Shown piece after piece: positions 12,803 to 20,958 of a DNA stretch of 64,000 nucleotides. A model generated the notes under the pieces. That model had not been told where the DNA came from, did no database searches, and saw nothing but the letters and a program-made list of their open reading frames with translations. Origin of the DNA: Cephalopachus bancanus (taxonomy: Eukaryota; Chordata; Mammalia; Primates; Tarsiidae). Both the position numbers and the translations under genes were made by a program. The DNA is taken from NCBI GenBank assembly GCA_027257055.1, contig JAPVLO010000232.1, positions 3,596,001 to 3,660,000 of the forward strand, in the 5' to 3' direction. Numbering within the stretch: position 1 is the stretch's first letter; every line of letters begins with the position of its first letter.

Positions 12803-13054
12803 TGTGGAGCGCCTCCGCCCTAGCATGGCGCCTGAAGCAGCCAGACCACAAGACAAAATAAGCCCTGATAAGGCAACTAAAGGATATCAGCATACAATCC
12901 TCTCTTACGGGCCGTGCCGCGTTACCTTAATTGATTGGCAGAGATACTAGATTTAAGGTCACGAATAGGAGAAAGAGAAAGAAGAACGATGTAGTAACCT
13001 GGGATTAAAGCAGCTTGCAGAAGAATCGTGTGAGAGTCGTTATTGAAAGCGACA
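12803..13054 (+). repeat. Provirus 5' LTR
   Basis: The LTR starts TGTGGAGCGCC and ends GAAAGCGACA, and is short (252 bp). Candidate signals are an inverted CCAAT motif (GATTGGC near 12934), an AT-rich TATA-like stretch ATTTAAG at 12951-12957, and a polyadenylation signal ATTAAA at 13014-13019. The U3, R and U5 borders cannot be fixed by reading alone. Confidence 0.95.
13014..13019 (+). promoter_or_regulatory. Candidate LTR polyadenylation signal ATTAAA
   Basis: ATTAAA lies 41 bases from the inner LTR edge, a normal place for the R-region poly(A) signal. The 3' LTR carries the same motif. In the 5' LTR it is read in the EXOC4 sense direction, so it could terminate host transcripts. Confidence 0.5.
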
Positions 13055-13056
13055 AG

Positions 13057-13074
13057 TGGTGGCCCGTACGGGGA
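13057..13074 (+). promoter_or_regulatory. Primer binding site, tRNA-Ile type
   Basis: TGGTGGCCCGTACGGGGA begins two bases after the 5' LTR. Its complement, ending ...GTACGGGCCACCA, matches all 18 bases of the 3' end of a tRNA-Ile(AAU) isodecoder as I remember it. Most class II elements use tRNA-Lys, so this primer choice is notable. It would prime minus-strand DNA synthesis. Confidence 0.75.
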
Positions 13075-13169
13075 ACTCAAAGAAGCCGAAATCCTTGGAT
13101 TCAGAACTGCAGCTGCTCAGGGCAGTCGACTGGTATGTAGATGCCAAAAGGGAGGGAAAAAACTAGAAA
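13075..13169 (+). other. Provirus leader between primer site and tandem array
   Basis: This is non-repetitive 5' leader where splice donor and packaging signals would be expected. It contains ACTGGTATGTAG (around 13129-13140), a donor-like GGTATG context. No coding region is evident. Confidence 0.5.
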
Positions 13170-13897
13170 GGTCCTCGGTAAAGAGGCGATTTAAGAAAGT
13201 CCTCGGTAAAGAGGCGATTTAAGAAGGTCCTCGGTAAAGAGGCGATTTAAGAAGGTCCTCGGCAAAGAGGCGATTTAAGAAGGTCCTCGGCAAAGAGGCG
13301 ATTTGGGAAGGTCCTCGGCAAAGAGGCGATTTGGGAAGGTCCTCGGCAAAGAGGCGATTTGGGAAGGTCCTCGGCAAAGAGGCGATTTGGGAAGGTCCTC
13401 GGCAAAGAGGCGATTTGGGAAGGTCCTCGGCAAAGAGGCGATTTGGGAAGGTCCTCGGCAAAGAGGCGATTTGGGAAGGTCCTCGGCAAAGAGGCGATTT
13501 GGGAAGGTCCTCGGCAAAGAGGCGATTTGGGAAGGTCCTCGGCAAAGAGGCGATTTGGGAAGGTCCTCGGCAAAGAGGCGATTTAAGAAGGTCCTCGGCA
13601 AAGAGGCGATTTGGGAAGGTCCTCGGCAAAGAGGCGATTTGGGAAGGTCCTCGGCAAAGAGGCGATTTGGGAAGGTCCTCGGTAAAGAGGCGATTTAAGA
13701 AGGTCCTCGGTAAAGAGGCGATTTGGGAAGGTCCTCGGCAAAGAGGCGATTTGGGAAGGTCCTCGGCAAAGAGGCGATTTGGGAAGGTCCTCGGCAAAGA
13801 GGCGATTTGGGAAGGTCCTCGGTAAAGAGGCGATTTGGGAAGGTCCTCGGTAAAGAGGCGATCTAAAAGGGCCCTCGGTGTAGAAGTGATCCCCTTT
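13170..13897 (+). repeat. 28-bp minisatellite in the proviral leader, 26 units
   Basis: There are 25 good tandem units and one degenerate unit (13870-13897), each exactly 28 bp, in a constant phase. The unit core is GGTCCTCGGCAAAGAGGCGA followed by TTTRRGAA. Two positions define variants: C or T in GGYAAAG, and GGG or AAG in the tail. T/AAG units cluster at the left edge, with one at 13674. C/GGG units fill the middle (13282-13561, 13590-13673, 13730-13813). The right edge is mixed and decayed. This pattern suggests central homogenisation. C/GGG units contain no stop and no ATG in forward frames. Long ORFs seen here on both strands are repeat artefacts. Confidence 0.95.
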
Positions 13898-13905
13898 TTG
13901 CTAAC

Positions 13906-15033
13906 ATGGGCACTACTTCCTCTCACCCGCTTTTTCAGGCTCTTAAAACTCTCCTAAGAACAAAAGGACTAAAATTAAGGGATAAAACCTTGACTGATTT
14001 TATCACACAGGTAGACGAGATTGCACCGTGGTTTGCCGTTTCGGGGAATCTCACAGTGGGTAGTTGGGACAAAGTGGGGCAGGATATTGACCGCGCCCGA
14101 GAGCTAGGAGAGGTGGCAGGCGGGGTCCAGCCCCTTTGGAGACTGGTTCGTGCCTGTTTGGAAGATCAAAAGTGCGTGCAAACAGTCGAGCAAGGCCAAG
14201 CAGCGCTTGACCAAATAAAAGAGGAACGATCAACTTCCTCAAGAGGGAACAGCGAGGCAGCCTCTGACTCAGAACTGGAGTCAGATGAGGAACTTAGAGA
14301 TCTCGTGACTCGAGTTGAAAAGTTAGAACTCAGTCGGGGCCGCGCCCGAGATAAGGGCGGATCCTCTGTCCCTGGGTCGGTAGGAGTTCCTCCCCCGTAT
14401 AATCCTTCTGCGCCTCCCGGAAAAGGAGGCGCTTCTTTCAACAATGAAGTGTGGAGGGAGGTCCACGCCAGCGGCACATGGCAAACTTTTCCGGTGTTCG
14501 TGGATAATGCAGGGAACCGGTACCATGAGCCATTAGATTTCAAAACAGTGAAAAACCTCGCGGAGGCCGTACGAACGTACGGGCTCACTGCTGCCTTCAC
14601 GACAGCAATGGTGGAGGCACTAGACCGGTTCGCCATGACCCCCGGAGACTGGCAGAGATTAGTGAAGGCTTGCATGAACCCGGGACAATATTTAGATTGG
14701 AAGGCCTATTACATAGAATTGGCTAATGAGCAGGCAGCAAGAAACCGGGCGGCGGGTAACGGGGCTTGGGACGTTGATATACTGTTGGGGCAGGGCCGTT
14801 TTGCTAACCAACAGATAGGATACCCCCAGGTTGTGTATGATCAAATTAATCACATGGCAATGCGAGCCTGGAAGGCCTTGCCTAGCCGAGGGGAGGTATC
14901 AGGTAATCTCACCAAAATTACTCAAGGTTCCACAGAGCCTTTTTCAGACTTTGTGGCCCGAATGATGCAGGCCGCAGGGCGGATTTTCGGGGACCCAGAC
15001 ACTGCCATGCCCTTAGTGAAGCAGCTGGTTTAA
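13906..15033 (+). CDS. gag: Endogenous retroviral gag, truncated in capsid
   Basis: This open frame of 375 codons starts at an ATG in good context (AACATGG) eight bases after the repeat array. It begins MGTTSS, a myristoylation-type N-terminus. Residues 1 to about 110 look like betaretroviral matrix. An acidic, coiled-coil-like linker follows at about 115-145. Overlapping late-domain motifs come next: PPPY at 162-165 and PSAP at 167-170. A capsid N-domain begins near residue 184 (VWREVHASG). The major homology region lies at about 340-359 (QGSTEPFSDFVARMMQAAGR). The frame stops 16 residues later, where capsid would normally continue. The capsid C-terminus and zinc-knuckle nucleocapsid are absent because an internal deletion joins this point to the end of pol. 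It could make matrix and truncated capsid, but no packaging-competent Gag is expected. Confidence 0.92.
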   Translation: MGTTSSHPLFQALKTLLRTKGLKLRDKTLTDFITQVDEIAPWFAVSGNLTVGSWDKVGQDIDRARELGEVAGGVQPLWRLVRACLEDQKCVQTVEQGQAALDQIKEERSTSSRGNSEAASDSELESDEELRDLVTRVEKLELSRGRARDKGGSSVPGSVGVPPPYNPSAPPGKGGASFNNEVWREVHASGTWQTFPVFVDNAGNRYHEPLDFKTVKNLAEAVRTYGLTAAFTTAMVEALDRFAMTPGDWQRLVKACMNPGQYLDWKAYYIELANEQAARNRAAGNGAWDVDILLGQGRFANQQIGYPQVVYDQINHMAMRAWKALPSRGEVSGNLTKITQGSTEPFSDFVARMMQAAGRIFGDPDTAMPLVKQLV

Positions 15034-15043
15034 ATCTCTTGAA

Positions 15044-16126
15044 GTGGCAGGCCGAATATCCCCCGCTAGCCCTATACATACATTTGCCTACAAAATTCAA
15101 CAGCTGATATGGCAACGTTCAGAGCCATTCTTTGTTCAGCATATCCGTGCGCACACTGGCCTACCAGGACCCCTCAGTGAGGGTAATGCCCAGGCTGACA
15201 ACCTTACGCGACTTCAACAGGCTTTCTTTGTAACCCCTGCCCAAAAGGCACAAGATTTTCATGCCCAGTTTCATGTTAACTCAAAAACACTACAGACCCG
15301 TTTCCAAATACCACGTCATGTGGCCAGAGATATTGTAAAATCTTGCGAATCATGTGTTACTTTCCACCACCCCCCTTCATGGGGGGTGAATCCAAAAGGC
15401 CTTCTCCCCTCACGGGTTTGGCAAATGGACGTCACTCATGTGGCAGAGTTTGGTAACCTCAAGTATGTCCATGTTTCCATAGATACCTGTTCCGGAATTT
15501 TGTTTGCCTCGGCCATGGCTGGAGAAAAGGCACATCATGTTATCTCCCATTGCTTGGAGGCGTGGGCCGCCTGGGGCATGCCTCAGCAAATCAAAACAGA
15601 TAATGGCCCCCCCTACACCTCCCGAACATTTCAACGGTTCGGTGCACAAATGAACGTGGACCTGCGCCATGGGCTCCCTTATAATCCCCAAGGTCAAGGG
15701 ATAGTCGAGAGGGCTCATCGCTCACTAAAAGAACTACTTCAAAAACAAAAAGGGGGAATAGGCATGGGTTACAAACCTAAACAAAGACTGTCATTAGCAT
15801 TATTAACTTTAAATTTTCTTCAGCTGGACAACGAGAACAATTCTGCTGCGGACCGCCATCTAGGCGCAGTACCGCATAAAAGGGGCTATGTTAAATGGAA
15901 AGATGTTATCACGGGACAATGGAGAGGTCCCGACCCAGTATTAACGTGGGCGAGAGGATCTGTGTGTGTTTTTCCACAGGACAGCCCAGACCCAGTGTGG
16001 GTACCTGAGCGACTAACACGCACTACAAAGACCCCCGAGGAACGAACCCCGATTGCTGATAATGAATCCGACGACGTGGCTTCTGCTGGGAATGCTGATG
16101 CTGAACCTCCCCATAAGTCGTGCTGA
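15044..16126 (+). CDS. pol: Endogenous retroviral pol remnant: RNase H C-terminus plus full integrase
   Basis: This open frame of 360 codons has no ATG start. It follows in another frame directly after the gag stop and is open from 15020. Residues 30-52 (HIRAHTGLPGPLSEGNAQAD region) are the end of RNase H with its last catalytic Asp. Integrase follows, with zinc-binding H73, H77, C101, C104 and core D129 (WQMDV), D186 (KTDNG) and E222 (GIVERAH), in exact D,D-35-E spacing. A C-terminal GPY/F-like module (WRGPDPVLTW) lies near 293-302. All catalytic residues are present. Protease, RT and most of RNase H are gone. Translation normally depends on frameshifting from gag-pro, which is lost here, so expression is doubtful. 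Integrase function acts on viral DNA ends in the nucleus. Confidence 0.92.
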   Translation: MAGRISPASPIHTFAYKIQQLIWQRSEPFFVQHIRAHTGLPGPLSEGNAQADNLTRLQQAFFVTPAQKAQDFHAQFHVNSKTLQTRFQIPRHVARDIVKSCESCVTFHHPPSWGVNPKGLLPSRVWQMDVTHVAEFGNLKYVHVSIDTCSGILFASAMAGEKAHHVISHCLEAWAAWGMPQQIKTDNGPPYTSRTFQRFGAQMNVDLRHGLPYNPQGQGIVERAHRSLKELLQKQKGGIGMGYKPKQRLSLALLTLNFLQLDNENNSAADRHLGAVPHKRGYVKWKDVITGQWRGPDPVLTWARGSVCVFPQDSPDPVWVPERLTRTTKTPEERTPIADNESDDVASAGNADAEPPHKSC

Positions 16127-16241
16127 GCAACAATGGGGAATTTTAACAGTATTTCCTAGACACTTATTCGGCACGTACTTTCCCCAGATTTTTAACTGGC
16201 ACCAGCCCCTGATTTCTATTACACTCTTGCTGGGGCCCTAA
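16053..16241 (+). pseudogene. env: env 5' remnant with signal peptide, overlapping pol end
   Basis: A 62-codon frame overlaps the last 74 bases of pol in a different frame, the usual arrangement for retroviral env. It begins with an ATG and a hydrophobic stretch (TTWLLLGMLMLNLPISRA) that looks like a signal peptide. It stops soon after, and nearly all of the surface subunit is absent. Only about 130 bp separate the signal-peptide region from the transmembrane-subunit start. Confidence 0.7.
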
Positions 16242-16254
16242 TGCTCTCTCTCCT

Positions 16255-16924
16255 TTTAGACAGAGGAGAGACTTCGGCATTACAGCCGCCAACATTGCAG
16301 CAATTGCAATGGCGGCCACTGCAGCTGCTACAGCCGCTGTTGCCATGTGTACCACAGTACAGACCGCCACCACTTTAAACACCTTGTCTTCCACTGTTGC
16401 TGCCAAAGTAATATTAACAGTCACTTGTGTGGCAGCATTATGATCTTAGATCAAAGAGTTGACGTAGTACAAGAACAAGTAGACATTCTCTGGCGCATGG
16501 TGCAAATAGGGTGTGAATGGCACACTATTGCTTTATGCGTAACCGGCATCCCATACCACAATATGACCATTGCTGCTAACCTCTCTCGAGAGCTTTCCCT
16601 CCATCTTTTAGGTAATTGGTCCCAAGAGTTCGACAACCTGACGGAGGCTCTACGTCGTGAAATCATCAGTGTCAACTCCATCAGAGTAGATCCAGTAGTC
16701 GCTCAAAACCTTGGCCTCCCGGATCGCCCAGGCGGCATACCACCTTAAAGAGTGGGCGGGAATGGGTTCAATGGCCTTTTTTGTTATTCTCTTGTTGTGT
16801 CCTGTGCCTCTATTGTCTCTGCCATATGCATCAACGCAATGCACGTGACCGTGCGCTACTAGCGCAGGCCTTTGCTGCCATGGAGGTGGATCAACCCCCT
16901 CAGGTCTGGGTTGCCGTGTTAGGG
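16255..16924 (+). pseudogene. env: env transmembrane subunit, frameshifted remnant
   Basis: Betaretrovirus-like TM features are spread over several frames. At 16255-16440 there is a basic cleavage-like motif (RQRR) followed by an Ala-rich fusion-peptide-like stretch; this frame stops at 16441. At about 16437-16748 another frame holds a heptad-rich ectodomain (LDQRVDVVQEQVDILW) and a Cys pair (CEWHTIALC), then stops. A membrane-spanning stretch near 16770-16810 and a cytoplasmic tail to about 16929 lie in further frames. At least two frame changes and several stops mean no functional envelope protein. Confidence 0.8.
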
Positions 16925-16929
16925 CAATA

Positions 16930-17159
16930 AGAACAGGGCAGGATGTGAGAATAGTACTGCACACGGGGGCCCAGGAGGAGTTATCCCGTGGAGGGCATGT
17001 CCAGCTGCATATGGGTCGACACCGCCTCTCCCATCCCCAGAAAATCGGTGTCGGACAGGTGGGCAGTCGGTCTGGCGATTACACACGCGAGATAGACTGT
17101 CTTACATGGTCCTTGTTATATGGGGGCTGTGACCACTACCCTCTCCTGCCAAAATAAAT
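16930..17159 (+). other. Provirus untranslated region between env and polypurine tract
   Basis: About 230 bp of relatively GC-rich sequence follow env. It contains a perfect 8-bp inverted repeat, CGACACCG at 17017-17024 and CGGTGTCG at 17046-17053, with a 21-base loop. Retroviruses often keep RNA-export elements here, so that is a candidate role (inference). A short ORF to 17157 has no recognisable content. Confidence 0.5.
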
Positions 17160-17172
17160 AAAAAAGGGGGAG
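17160..17172 (+). promoter_or_regulatory. Polypurine tract
   Basis: AAAAAAGGGGGAG lies directly before the 3' LTR. It is the plus-strand primer site for reverse transcription and looks intact. Confidence 0.9.
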
Positions 17173-17173
17173 C

Positions 17174-17425
17174 TGTGGAGCGCCTCCGCCCTAGCATGGC
17201 GCCTGAAGCAGCCAGACCACAAGACAAAATAAGCCCTGATAAGGCAACTAAAGGATATCAGCATACAATCCTCTCTTACGGGCCGTGCCGCGTTACCTTA
17301 ATTGATTGGCAGAGATACTAGATTTAAGGTCACGAATAGGAGAAAGAGAAAGAAGAACGATGTAGTAACCTGGGATTAAAGCAGCTTGCAGAAGAATCGT
17401 GTGAGAGTCGTTATTGAAAGCGACA
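17174..17425 (+). repeat. Provirus 3' LTR
   Basis: The 252-bp copy appears identical to the 5' LTR when read base by base. It is followed directly by the GTGAAG duplication. Confidence 0.95.
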
Positions 17426-17431
17426 GTGAAG
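17426..17431. repeat. Provirus target site duplication, right copy
   Basis: GTGAAG matches 12797-12802. Confidence 0.93.
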
Positions 17432-18330
17432 TAGATAATATAAATTAATTAATATTGGATCTGTTCAATGTTTCTGCTCTAGGAGATTTCATGAGACAAA
17501 CAAAAAGATAAGTTTCTAGACAAATGTGCCATTTGGGACTGTGGCATTTTATTACTCATATCTAGCTTGTTTGTTGTGTTTTAATGGGCTATCTGTCACA
17601 TTAGTGTGCATATCAGAGGCTAAATGCCATGTAATCTTAGGTCTTACTGATTTAAGCTACACTTACATCTTCATCTGTCAGCCTTGTGGATTGCTTGTGT
17701 GGGCATTTGCTAACTGCTACGTTCTCAGTGCGATGATCAGGTGGCCCTTGGCATGTGTCATGTTTGTGCCTCATGTGCTCTTCTGTGGAGAGTGTTTTGT
17801 CTCAGCTCAATTCCTGGTACTTTTTGTCTTCATGCCTGAAGCTCACTTACAGTTAACTTGTTTCGCCCCCCCCGCCACACCCACTTTAGGTGGCCCCTTG
17901 ACTGCCGAGTGCCTTTTTCCGCTCCTGTGGGCTTGTTTTTGCTGGAGGGAAGACTTCTGAAGTATCTAGCTTCTTCATGCATGAAACAAAACCGGTAGCT
18001 GAAAGTGTTTATCTTTGGACTGTCACATTTGGAAGTATTTTTTTTTTTTTTAATTTGCTATCAGAGTTGCCATCTTTAGAGGTATAAGACTTCTTGGCTT
18101 TGCTTCCAGCCTTGCTAGTATTAAAAAGGGCATTTATTGAACACCATATTGGGAAATGCTTTCCACACTGCCAAGAAAGCCACGTTTGTGGTCATTATGT
18201 GTGTTTCTGTTTTTGCATTTCAAGGATCTAGTGAGCCTGGGAAGACTTATATCATGTGCTCACAGAAGAACAAAACTCATATAAGTAATTATATGATATA
18301 TGTAATTGAAATACCTTTGGTTCATATTTA
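17432..18330. other. Intron sequence right of the provirus
   Basis: No genes. A 144-codon ORF (17526-17960) has no recognisable features. It appears unique. Confidence 0.5.
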
Positions 18331-18401
18331 AGTGTATGTTTAAAAATTGTGGTGAAGTATACGCAGCGTAAAACTTACCATTTTAACCTATTTTATTTTT
18401 A

Positions 18402-18685
18402 TTTTTTGAGTTGAGAGTCTTACTCTGTGGCCCAGGCTGGAGTACAGTGGCATGATCGTGGCTCACCGCAGCCTGACCTCCTGGACTCAGATGATCCTTC
18501 TACCTCTGTCTCAGGGTAGCTGGGAACACAGGTGTGCACCACTATGCCCAGCTCATTTTTTAATTATTTATTTTTTGTAGTGGCTATGTTGCTCAGTTTG
18601 GTCTCAAACTCCTGGCTTCAAGCAATCCTCTTGTCCTGGCCCCTCAAAGTGCTGGGATTACAGGCATGAGTCACTGCCCCCGACC
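18402..18685 (-). mobile_element. AluJ-like element
   Basis: Diverged dimer, TTTTGAGTTGAGAGTCTTAC... to ATGAGTCACTGCCCC. Confidence 0.85.
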
Positions 18686-18696
18686 ATTTAGACTGG

Positions 18697-18989
18697 TTTT
18701 TTTTTTTTTTGAGTTGGAGTCTCACTCTGCCGCCCAGTCTGGAGTACAATGGCTGCTCCTGGCCACTGCAGCCTTGACCTGCTGTGCTCTGGCAATCCTT
18801 CTGCCTCAGCCTTCCAAGTAGCCGGAATTACAGGCATGTGCTACCACGCCCAGCTGATTTTTTGATTTATTGTAGAGATGAGGTCTTGCCAAGTTGCCCA
18901 GGCAGGTCTTGAACCCGCGGGCTCAGGCAATCCACTCACCTCAGGCTTCCAAAGGTGTGGGATTACAGGCTGAGCCACCGAGCCCGGCT
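18697..18989 (-). mobile_element. Lemur-type Alu
   Basis: Full dimer with an intact T-run tail side; second of a three-Alu cluster. Confidence 0.92.
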
Positions 18990-18997
18990 AGACTATT

Positions 18998-19286
18998 TTT
19001 TTTTTTTTTTTTGAGTTGGAGTCTCACTCTGTCGCCCAGACTGGAGTGCAGTGGCCGCTCCCGGCCACCGCAGCCTCGACCTGCTGGGCTCCAGCGATCC
19101 TTCCACCTCAGCCTTCCAAGTAGCCGGAATTACAGGCATGCCCTACCACGCCTGGCTGATTTTTTGATTTATTGTGGAGATGAGGTCTTGCTGCCCAGGC
19201 GGGTCTTGAACCTGCGGGCTCAGGCAGTCCACTCACCTCAGCCTCCCAAAGGCGCGGGATTACAGGCTGAGCCACCCAGCCCGGCC
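18998..19286 (-). mobile_element. Lemur-type Alu
   Basis: Full dimer. GGCTAGACTATTTT lies on both sides, showing insertion next to the 3' flank of the preceding Alu. Confidence 0.92.
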
Positions 19287-20629
19287 TGGCTAGACTATTT
19301 TAAAATGTATAGTTCAGTGGTATCAAATGCATTCATACTGTTGTGCAACCATCACCACTGTTCATCTCTAGAAGTCTTCATCTTGCAAAAGTGAACCTCT
19401 ACCCTTAAAGACTAAGTCCCCAGTCTCCCCTCCCCTCAAGCCCCTGACAACCATCATTCTACTTGACATTTCTATGAATTTGACTGCTCTAAGTACCTCA
19501 TATAGGTGGAATCATACAGTGCTTACCTTTTTGTGACTGTGACAGACTTCATTTTGCGTAATGTTATCAAGGCTCATCTGTGTTACGACATATGTCAGAA
19601 CTTCCTTTTAAAAACTGAGTAATATTCCGTTGAATGTGCATATATTTTGCTTGTTCATTCATGTATTATGGATACTTGGATTGCTTCCATATTTTAGTGA
19701 TTGTGAATAGTGCTGCTATGAAAATGAGTATACAAATATCTCTTCATGATCCTGCTTTCAAGTCTTTGAATATACTCAGAAGTAGAATTGCTGAATATAT
19801 GGTAATTCTATTTTTAATTTTTGAGGAACCACAGTAGTGTTTTTCATAGTGGCTGTATCATTTTACATTTCCACTAGTAGTGTACAAGTGTTCCAATTTC
19901 TTCACATTCTCGTCAACTCTTGCTATTTTCTGTTTTTATTAAAAAAATTTTTTTTGTAGTAGCCAGCCTGTTGGGTATGAGATGCTATTTCATTGTAGTT
20001 TTGATTTGCATTTTCCTAATAATCATTAATCAATTATGTTGAACATCTTTTCATGTGCATATTAGTCATTTGTATATCTTCATTGGAAAAGAAGATATTC
20101 AAGTTGCGCATTTTTGAGATGGACATTTTTGTTACTAAATTTAGGAGTTCTCCATATATTTTAGATATTAATTCCTTATTGGATATACGATTTGCAAGTG
20201 TTTTCTTTCATTCTGTGGGTTACCTTTTTTACTCTATTGATAATGTCTTTTGGTGCACAAAAATTTTTAAATTTTCATTCAGTCCAATTTTATTTTTTCT
20301 TTTACTGCCTATGCTTTTGGTATCACAGCCAAGAAATCACTGCCAAATTTAGCATCAAGAAGCTTTTGTCCTCTGTTTTCTTCTGAGGGTTTAATAGTTT
20401 TAATCTTATATTTAGGTCTTTGATCCATTTGAGTTCGTTTTTTTAATGTGGTGTTGTGTCTAAGTTTATTCTTTTGCATGTAAGTATTCAGTTTTCCCAG
20501 CAACATTTGTTGAAAAGACTGTCTTTTCCCGTGGAATGGTTTTGGTATCCTTGTCAAAAAATCATTTGACCATATATGTGAAGGTTTTTTTCTCGGTGCT
20601 CTATTTTATTCTGTTGGTCTGTATGTTTG

Positions 20630-20631
<2 letters not shown>

Positions 20632-20681
<50 letters not shown>
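20632..20681. repeat. (TG)n microsatellite in an Alu tail
   Basis: About 25 TG units occupy the A-tail position of the next Alu. Confidence 0.95.
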
Positions 20682-20684
<3 letters not shown>

Positions 20685-20958
20685 AGTTGGTGTCTCACTC
20701 TGGCTAGAGTGCAGTGCATGATAACGGTGATCACAGCAGCCTTGACTTCCTGAGTTCAGGCTAGCCTTCTACCTCAGCCTCCTAAGTAGCCGGGCCTATA
20801 GGCTTATGCCACCATACCCGGCTAATTTTTTGATGCTTTATAGAAACAAAGTTTCGCTGTTTTGCCCAGGGTGGTCTTGAACGCCTGGGTTCAAGCAATC
20901 TGTCTACCTTGGCCTCTCAGTGTGCTGGGATTATAGGTGCAGCCAGCCGCACTTGGCC
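20682..20958 (-). mobile_element. AluJ-like element
   Basis: Diverged dimer inserted in L1M; TSD CTGTATGTTTG before the TG array and after the element. Confidence 0.85.

Larger units (their letters stand above)
12803..17425 (+). mobile_element. Young, internally deleted class II endogenous provirus (4,623 bp)
   Basis: This is a complete retroviral insertion. Its order is LTR, tRNA-Ile-type primer binding site, tandem-repeat leader, gag, RNase H tail and integrase, decayed env, polypurine tract, LTR. Both LTRs are TG...CA, 252 bp, and I found no difference between them by eye. The 6-bp flanking duplication is perfect. Gag, integrase and env-TM features are betaretrovirus-like (class II). Missing are the capsid end, nucleocapsid, dUTPase/protease, reverse transcriptase, most of RNase H and nearly all of the surface glycoprotein. 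It is GC-richer than its AT-rich surroundings and sits in sense orientation in an EXOC4 intron. It cannot be autonomous as it stands. Identical LTRs indicate a recent insertion, possibly polymorphic in the species. Confidence 0.95.

Noticed and set aside
13057..13074. tRNA gene fragment
   Set aside because: Only 18 bases, in the exact primer-site position after an LTR; no tRNA body.
13170..13897. CRISPR-like regular repeat array
   Set aside because: Units are directly adjacent with no spacers, inside a retroviral leader in a primate genome.
13219..13926. 235-codon minus-strand ORF and several plus-strand ORFs in the leader
   Set aside because: They are generated by a stop-free 28-bp repeat read through all frames; plus-strand versions start at TTG, not ATG.
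16945..17157. 70-codon accessory ORF (sag- or rec-like) before the 3' LTR
   Set aside because: No recognisable domain and no signal or splice evidence; treated as untranslated region.
18894..19394. 166-codon plus-strand ORF
   Set aside because: It is two Alus read through; similar Alu ORFs at 31766-32104 and 49240-49548 were dropped for the same reason.
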